The translations under genes and the position numbers were made by a program. The notes below the pieces were generated by a model. The model did not search any database. It was not told the DNA's origin and was given only the letters and a program-made list of their open reading frames with translations. Positions 6,499 to 9,700 of a stretch of DNA of 9,700 nucleotides are shown piece after piece (positions within the stretch are counted from its first letter, which is position 1; every line of letters begins with the position of its first letter). The stretch is taken from the NCBI GenBank assembly GCA_003135575.1, contig PLCG01000113.1:46425-56124 (forward strand), given 5' to 3'. The DNA comes from Nitrososphaerota archaeon. Its GTDB lineage: Archaea; Thermoproteota; Nitrososphaeria; Nitrososphaerales; Gagatemarchaeaceae.

Positions 6499-6524
6499 CT
6501 CGTGCCTCTGCCTTGTCGCGCATC

Positions 6525-7388
6525 GTGACGTTACGCAAGCCCGCTGTCGCAGGATCCTTCTATCCTGCAGGCGAGGCCGAGCTGAAACAGGCTGTCGAGA
6601 GCTCCTACCTGCACAAGCTAGGCCCGGGAAAGCTGCCGCCAAAAGGAGCCGGGTCGAGCAGCGGGTTGAAGGCCTGCGTCTGCCCCCACGCGGGCTACAC
6701 CTTCTCCGGGCCCATCGCGGCCCACAGCTACCTCGACCTCTCAGAGCTGATTGAGCCCGAGCTTGTAGTCATCGTCGGACCTAACCACTACGGGGTGGGG
6801 AGCGGTGTCGCCACATACGGGGAGGGAGAGTGGGAGACGCCGCTCGGAAAGGTGGCGGTTGACCCGGACGCCACCAACAGGATCGTAAGCCTGGCAGGGT
6901 TCGTCGACATCGACCCCGAAGCACACAGGAGGGAGCACTCCATCGAGGTCCAGCTTCCTTTCCTGCAGCGGCTTTACGGAGAGTCATTCCAGTTCCTGCC
7001 CATCTCTCTCGCGTTCCAGGACAAGAGGACGGCACGGGACCTTGGGAAGGCGCTCGCCGAGCTTTTGAAGGAGGCGGCCGAAGCTGAGGTAGGGGCAGTC
7101 CTCATCGCCTCCTCAGACCTGACCCACTACGAGCCCGCGTCGGCGGCAAAGGAGAAGGACACCGTGCTCCTGAAGCACGTCCAGTCCCTCGACCTCGACG
7201 CCTTCTACACTGCGCTGGAGAGGAGGAACATCACCGCCTGCGGGTTCGGCGCCATCGCTTCCGTGATGGAGGCATGCAAGCTGCTCGGGTTCCAAAAGGG
7301 CCGGCTGAACGCGTACGCGACGAGCGGAGACATCACGGGCGACAACGAGTCCGTCGTAGGCTACCCCTCTGTCAGCTTCGTCCAGTGA
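6525..7388 (+). CDS. amrB: AmmeMemoRadiSam system protein B (Memo family)
   Basis: Memo-family protein, related in fold to LigB-type class III extradiol dioxygenases. It is likely metal-binding, but its reaction in the AmmeMemoRadiSam system is unknown. The 287-residue product is full length. It opens with RKPAVAGSFYP, then PHAGYTFSGP (H55), GPNHYG (H88), REHSIEVQLPFLQ (H138), SSDLTHY (H201) and ACGFGAI (C239). These are the conserved His and Cys positions clustered in the active-site cleft of Memo structures. It ends in the typical VVGYPSVSF. I chose GTG 6525 because the TATA-like box is 29 nt upstream. The in-frame TTG at 6513 is only 17 nt from that box, before the expected transcription start. 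The radical SAM partner lies 77 bp downstream on the same strand, and AMMECR1 lies divergent upstream. No signal peptide is seen. Confidence 0.93.
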   Translation: MTLRKPAVAGSFYPAGEAELKQAVESSYLHKLGPGKLPPKGAGSSSGLKACVCPHAGYTFSGPIAAHSYLDLSELIEPELVVIVGPNHYGVGSGVATYGEGEWETPLGKVAVDPDATNRIVSLAGFVDIDPEAHRREHSIEVQLPFLQRLYGESFQFLPISLAFQDKRTARDLGKALAELLKEAAEAEVGAVLIASSDLTHYEPASAAKEKDTVLLKHVQSLDLDAFYTALERRNITACGFGAIASVMEACKLLGFQKGRLNAYATSGDITGDNESVVGYPSVSFVQ

Positions 7389-7422
7389 CGAAGCCTTAGT
7401 CTGAAGCCAGCCTCCAGCAGGC

Positions 7423-7430
7423 CTTATAGG
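7423..7430 (+). promoter_or_regulatory. TATA-like box of the radical SAM gene
   Basis: CTTATAGG, centred about 40 nt before ATG 7466. It predicts a leader of about 15 nt that contains AAGGAA (7455-7460), a rare Shine-Dalgarno-like site in this window. The gene may thus be transcribed both from here and by read-through from Memo. Confidence 0.4.
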
Positions 7431-7465
7431 GATGAGAGGGAGAATCGAGAAGAGAAGGAAGCAAG

Positions 7466-8539
7466 ATGGTCGACAAGGAAGGCATCCTCTGGCGCCCAGC
7501 CGGAGACGGCCGGATCGTCTGCTTCGCATGCAACCGGAAGTGCTCCATACCCGAAGGCTCCCACGGCTTTTGCTACGTGCGGAAGAACGTCGGCGGCAAG
7601 CTCTACCTCGCGAGCTACGGCAAGCTCGCTGCGATGCAGATCGACCCCATCGAGAAGAAACCCTTCAACCACTTTCACCCAGGAACGCACGTCTTCACCG
7701 TCGGGACCGTCAGCTGTAATTGGAATTGCCAATTTTGCCAGAACCACGCAATCAGCAAAGAGAGCGATGTCTACGGAGAGGACGTCTCTCCCGAGCGGGT
7801 CCCGATGCTGGCAGACGAGAACGACTGCGAGGGCGTCGGCTTCAGCTACAACGAGCCCACCATATTCGTCGAGTACGTGATCGACGCAGCGAGGGAGGCC
7901 CACAAGATGGGCAAGTACACGGTCTTCGTCACGAACGGCTACGGGACCCCTGAGGCGGTCCAGGCGATCAGGGGATACGTCGACGCGGTCGTGGTCGACT
8001 ACAAGGGCAGCGGGGAGGAGCAGTTCCAGAGGCGGCAGACTATGACGGTGAGCGCCGAGCCGATTAAGAACACGCTGCTGGAGTTGAAGGCCCAGAAGAT
8101 TCACACGGAGCTCACCGACCTCATCATCCCGCAAGTCGGCGAGGACCTTGAGGAGGCGAGGAAGCTCTGCGATTGGCTCTACGACAACCTCGGCCCCGAC
8201 GTCCCAATCCAGTTCACGAGGTTCCATCCCGATTACAAGATGCTCGAGGTGCCAGTAACCCCCTACGAGCTACTAGTGAAGCACCACGACATCGCGACCA
8301 AGGCAGGCCTCAACTATGCCTACATCGGCAACGTGCCCGGGAGCCCCCAGGAGCACACCTACTGCCCGGGCTGCCACGAGGTCGTCATCGAGAGGCATGG
8401 GTTCATGATAACCGGGTGGGGCCTCGACAATGACTACCGCTGCAAAAAGTGCGGCCACAAGATCCCCATCGAGGGCAAGCGGGCGACCAAGTTCCGCTAC
8501 CGGGGCATCGAGTCCTTCTACATCCCCAACCCGCAGTGA
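7466..8539 (+). CDS. amrS: AmmeMemoRadiSam system radical SAM enzyme
   Basis: Radical SAM enzyme of the PflA-like type that partners with Memo and AMMECR1. It should use a [4Fe-4S] cluster and S-adenosylmethionine to generate a radical; the substrate is not known. In the 357-residue product the cluster motif is CNWNCQFCQN, with C84, C88 and C91 in C-x3-C-x2-C. The SAM-contacting region GFSYNEPTIF follows, then VFVTNGY, AVVVDYKG, TELTDLIIPQ and QFTRFHPDYKM, typical of the family. An N-terminal cluster of four Cys (C19, C22, C26, C36) and a C-terminal zinc-ribbon-like pair (C300-x2-C303 and C326-x2-C329) could bind extra metal. Both are in keeping with this family. The chosen start follows an AAGGAA site and a TATA-like box. 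Memo ends 77 bp upstream on the same strand. The amrS name follows common usage for the system and is less certain than the family. Confidence 0.94.
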   Translation: MVDKEGILWRPAGDGRIVCFACNRKCSIPEGSHGFCYVRKNVGGKLYLASYGKLAAMQIDPIEKKPFNHFHPGTHVFTVGTVSCNWNCQFCQNHAISKESDVYGEDVSPERVPMLADENDCEGVGFSYNEPTIFVEYVIDAAREAHKMGKYTVFVTNGYGTPEAVQAIRGYVDAVVVDYKGSGEEQFQRRQTMTVSAEPIKNTLLELKAQKIHTELTDLIIPQVGEDLEEARKLCDWLYDNLGPDVPIQFTRFHPDYKMLEVPVTPYELLVKHHDIATKAGLNYAYIGNVPGSPQEHTYCPGCHEVVIERHGFMITGWGLDNDYRCKKCGHKIPIEGKRATKFRYRGIESFYIPNPQ

Positions 8540-8593
8540 CGGAGCTCGCGCTAGGTTCGCGAAAGCGACTGACCGATTCAGACAGAAGCGACC

Positions 8594-8797
8594 CTAGCTT
8601 ATGAGAACTAGGTACTTGCCGCGTTCGAGGGTCTTCGAGAGGGTCATGCAGGTCTCCTCCGAGAAGCACACCTCAAGCTTCGGGTTCTTGTCCTTCGCAA
8701 TTTCCTTTATCTCCTCTTGGCTCAGACCGGATTCAAGCAGGAACCTCAGGTAGTTCACGTCGTGCCTGAGGTTCTGGTCTTCATCTTCGTGGTCCAT
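8594..8797 (-). CDS. Small acidic protein of unknown function, 67 residues
   Basis: I do not recognise it. The N terminus is very acidic (MDHEDEDQN), followed by two likely helices (VNYLRFLLESGLSQEEIKEIAK and ETCMTLSKTLERGK). The GLSQEEIKEIAK segment resembles a small helix-turn-helix or UBA-like helix pair, but this is only a resemblance. It has two Cys (C44, C50). No membrane segment. The gene is convergent with the radical SAM gene (54 bp between stops) and divergent from the VOC gene. TATA-like boxes lie 21 nt (8814-8822) and 40 nt (8833-8841) upstream. The A/T-rich promoter, normal codon use and lack of a competing frame support it as a real gene. Confidence 0.6.
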   Translation of the reverse strand: MDHEDEDQNLRHDVNYLRFLLESGLSQEEIKEIAKDKNPKLEVCFSEETCMTLSKTLERGKYLVLIS

Positions 8798-8813
8798 ATT
8801 CGTGACTTTTCGT

Positions 8814-8841
8814 GAATAAACGAACTTTTTCCATATAAATC
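8814..8841 (-). promoter_or_regulatory. Two TATA-like boxes upstream of the small acidic protein
   Basis: The minus strand holds GATTTATAT at 8833-8841 and CGTTTATTC at 8814-8822 within an unusually A/T-rich stretch. The distal box would give a leader of about 14 nt. The proximal box lies closer to the start codon than at the other genes in this window. Confidence 0.4.
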
Positions 8842-8938
8842 TTTCGACTAATTGTTCTAGTATCGACGCTTGCGGATGTCGTTTGGAAATGCTTACGGCA
8901 ACAAGACCGCTGCCAGGCCTCGCCGTGGCCTACTCATT

Positions 8939-8948
8939 CATTTATCTA
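8939..8948 (+). promoter_or_regulatory. TATA box of the VOC gene
   Basis: CATTTATCTA, centred about 31 nt before ATG 8974, which predicts a leaderless or nearly leaderless transcript. Confidence 0.5.
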
Positions 8949-8973
8949 CGAGAAGGCAAATGCACCTCGTCGC

Positions 8974-9336
8974 ATGAAGATCAAGGATGCAAATGTGACG
9001 GTGATGGTGACGGACATGACGCGAGCGATCAAATTCTATGTCGACGTGCTAGGGCTGGTGCTGAAGGCGAACTACGGCGACCAATACGCGCAGGTCGCCT
9101 CGCCAGGAGTCCTCATCGGGCTCCATCCGCGACCAAAGGGCGAGTCACCCTCCGGAAACTCTGAAGCCATCTCAATCGGATTTGGAGTTGACGATCTGGC
9201 AGAGGCCATGGCGGACCTCAAGGCCAAGGGCGTCGCATTTTCAAGGGTGGTCGAGGACAGGCCCACGAAGCTCGCGTTCTTCACAGACCCTGACGGGAAC
9301 CCCCTCTACCTGTCTCAGACGGCGCGCTGGGGCTAG
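8974..9336 (+). CDS. VOC superfamily (glyoxalase/bleomycin-resistance fold) protein
   Basis: Small soluble protein of 120 residues with the paired beta-alpha-beta-beta-beta fold of the vicinal oxygen chelate superfamily. Recognisable parts are VTVMVTDMTRAIKFYVDVLGL at the start of module 1, VLIGLHP, then ISIGFGVDDLAEAMADLKAKGV in module 2 and the closing FFTDPDGNPLYL. The substrate cannot be told. Two usual metal-ligand positions look altered. N7 stands where the first strand often has His or Glu. Y stands where the final motif (D-P-D-G-N-x-x-E) has Glu. It may therefore be a binding protein or use a different metal site. The start fits a TATA box 31 nt upstream. It is a single gene, with an acidic small protein divergent upstream and a transporter downstream. 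Confidence 0.85.
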   Translation: MKIKDANVTVMVTDMTRAIKFYVDVLGLVLKANYGDQYAQVASPGVLIGLHPRPKGESPSGNSEAISIGFGVDDLAEAMADLKAKGVAFSRVVEDRPTKLAFFTDPDGNPLYLSQTARWG

Positions 9337-9414
9337 CGTCATCAACGAAGCCTCCAATTCTCAATCCGCTAGAGCAAGACCCGAGGCGTAAGAAACCTCC
9401 AGCCTCCATCTAGA

Positions 9415-9422
9415 CTTAAAAG
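9415..9422 (+). promoter_or_regulatory. TATA-like box of the MMPL transporter gene
   Basis: CTTAAAAG, centred about 45 nt before GTG 9463, giving a predicted leader near 20 nt. An alternative start, GTG 9487, would lengthen the leader. Confidence 0.35.
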
Positions 9423-9462
9423 AAATGGCTGGAGGGCCGCGGCGCAAGGGCTGGTCTACCAA

Positions 9463-9700
9463 GTGTCTGCGAAAAACTCTCAAAGTGTGGCCAAGAAGAA
9501 GGGTCCGCGCAGCAGCCTCTTCTCGAAGCTCGGAGAGACGGTCGTCAAGAGGCACCGGCTCATCGTCCTCGTCTGGATCGTCATCTTGGTCGCTTCGGTG
9601 CCCGTGTCTATGAACGAAGGCAGCGCCCTGTCCCTTCAACAGGGATCCACTTCGGGGGTCCGTCTCGAGTCCACGGACGCAAGCAGCCTCATCCAGGCCC
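9463..9700 (+). CDS. MMPL/RND-family transporter, N-terminal fragment (cut by window)
   Basis: Only the first 79 residues are in the window. A basic N terminus (VAKKKGPR) and FSKLGETVVKRHRLIVLVW lead into one membrane helix (about residues 34-52, LIVLVWIVILVASVPVSM). An extracytoplasmic stretch, NEGSALSLQQGS, then begins. This is the pattern at the start of MMPL-type RND transporters, which export lipids or other hydrophobic compounds. The large loop and remaining helices lie beyond the edge. GTG 9463 and GTG 9487 are both possible starts; no ATG is available upstream in frame. The nearby ATG at 9425 is in another frame and does not code for anything plausible. Family assignment rests on the short N-terminal pattern and is moderate. 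Confidence 0.65.
   Translation, partial: MSAKNSQSVAKKKGPRSSLFSKLGETVVKRHRLIVLVWIVILVASVPVSMNEGSALSLQQGSTSGVRLESTDASSLIQA

Noticed and set aside
7432..7719. Plus-strand frame from ATG 7432 overlapping the radical SAM start
   Set aside because: Arg/Gln/Leu-rich shadow in the wrong frame. The frame from 7466 carries the cluster motif.
9425..9613. Plus-strand frame from ATG 9425
   Set aside because: Arg/Ser-rich shadow. The frame from GTG 9463 encodes the basic start plus membrane helix expected of an MMPL transporter.
1..9700. CRISPR arrays, insertion sequences, long repeats, attachment sites
   Set aside because: I saw no spaced direct repeats, transposase motifs, terminal inverted repeats or long duplicated segments on reading the window.

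Overview
This 9.7 kb G+C-rich window looks archaeal. Nearly every gene has an A/T-rich TATA-like box whose centre lies about 28-36 nt before its most credible start codon, as expected for leaderless or very short-leader archaeal transcripts, and Shine-Dalgarno sequences are mostly absent. The gene content agrees: AMMECR1, Memo and their partner radical SAM enzyme, an archaeal-looking membrane-anchored cupredoxin, a DUF21-CBS (CNNM/CorB) protein and an MMPL/RND transporter. The exact lineage cannot be fixed from sequence alone. A Nitrososphaeria-like or Thermoplasmatota-like soil or sediment archaeon is a reasonable guess.

Layout. 1-1887 (minus, cut by the left edge): a class III adenylate cyclase fused to a TolB-like domain and TPR repeats. 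2028-2711 (minus): a membrane-anchored cupredoxin with a C-x3-C site. 2748-3199: no convincing protein gene, but several hairpins that fold better on the minus strand, downstream of TATA-like boxes. 3200-4177 (minus): a protein I do not recognise. 4265-4708 (plus): a small four-helix membrane protein. 4778-5782 (plus): a CNNM/CorB-type DUF21-CBS protein. 5779-6429 (minus), 6525-7388 (plus) and 7466-8539 (plus): the three AmmeMemoRadiSam genes, protein A (AMMECR1), protein B (Memo) and the radical SAM enzyme. 8594-8797 (minus): a very acidic 67-residue protein. 8974-9336 (plus): a VOC/glyoxalase-fold protein. 9463-9700 (plus, cut by the right edge): the start of an MMPL/RND exporter.

The one clear multi-gene system is the AmmeMemoRadiSam set. 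The three families recur together across archaea and bacteria, and to my knowledge their joint reaction is not established. Here Memo and the radical SAM gene run in tandem, while AMMECR1 is divergent from a shared 95 bp control region, so all three could be co-regulated. The other genes look like independently promoted single units rather than one operon. The most unexplored parts are the structured minus-strand region at about 2949-3069, the orphan 325-residue protein, and the cupredoxin whose copper site lacks the usual second histidine.
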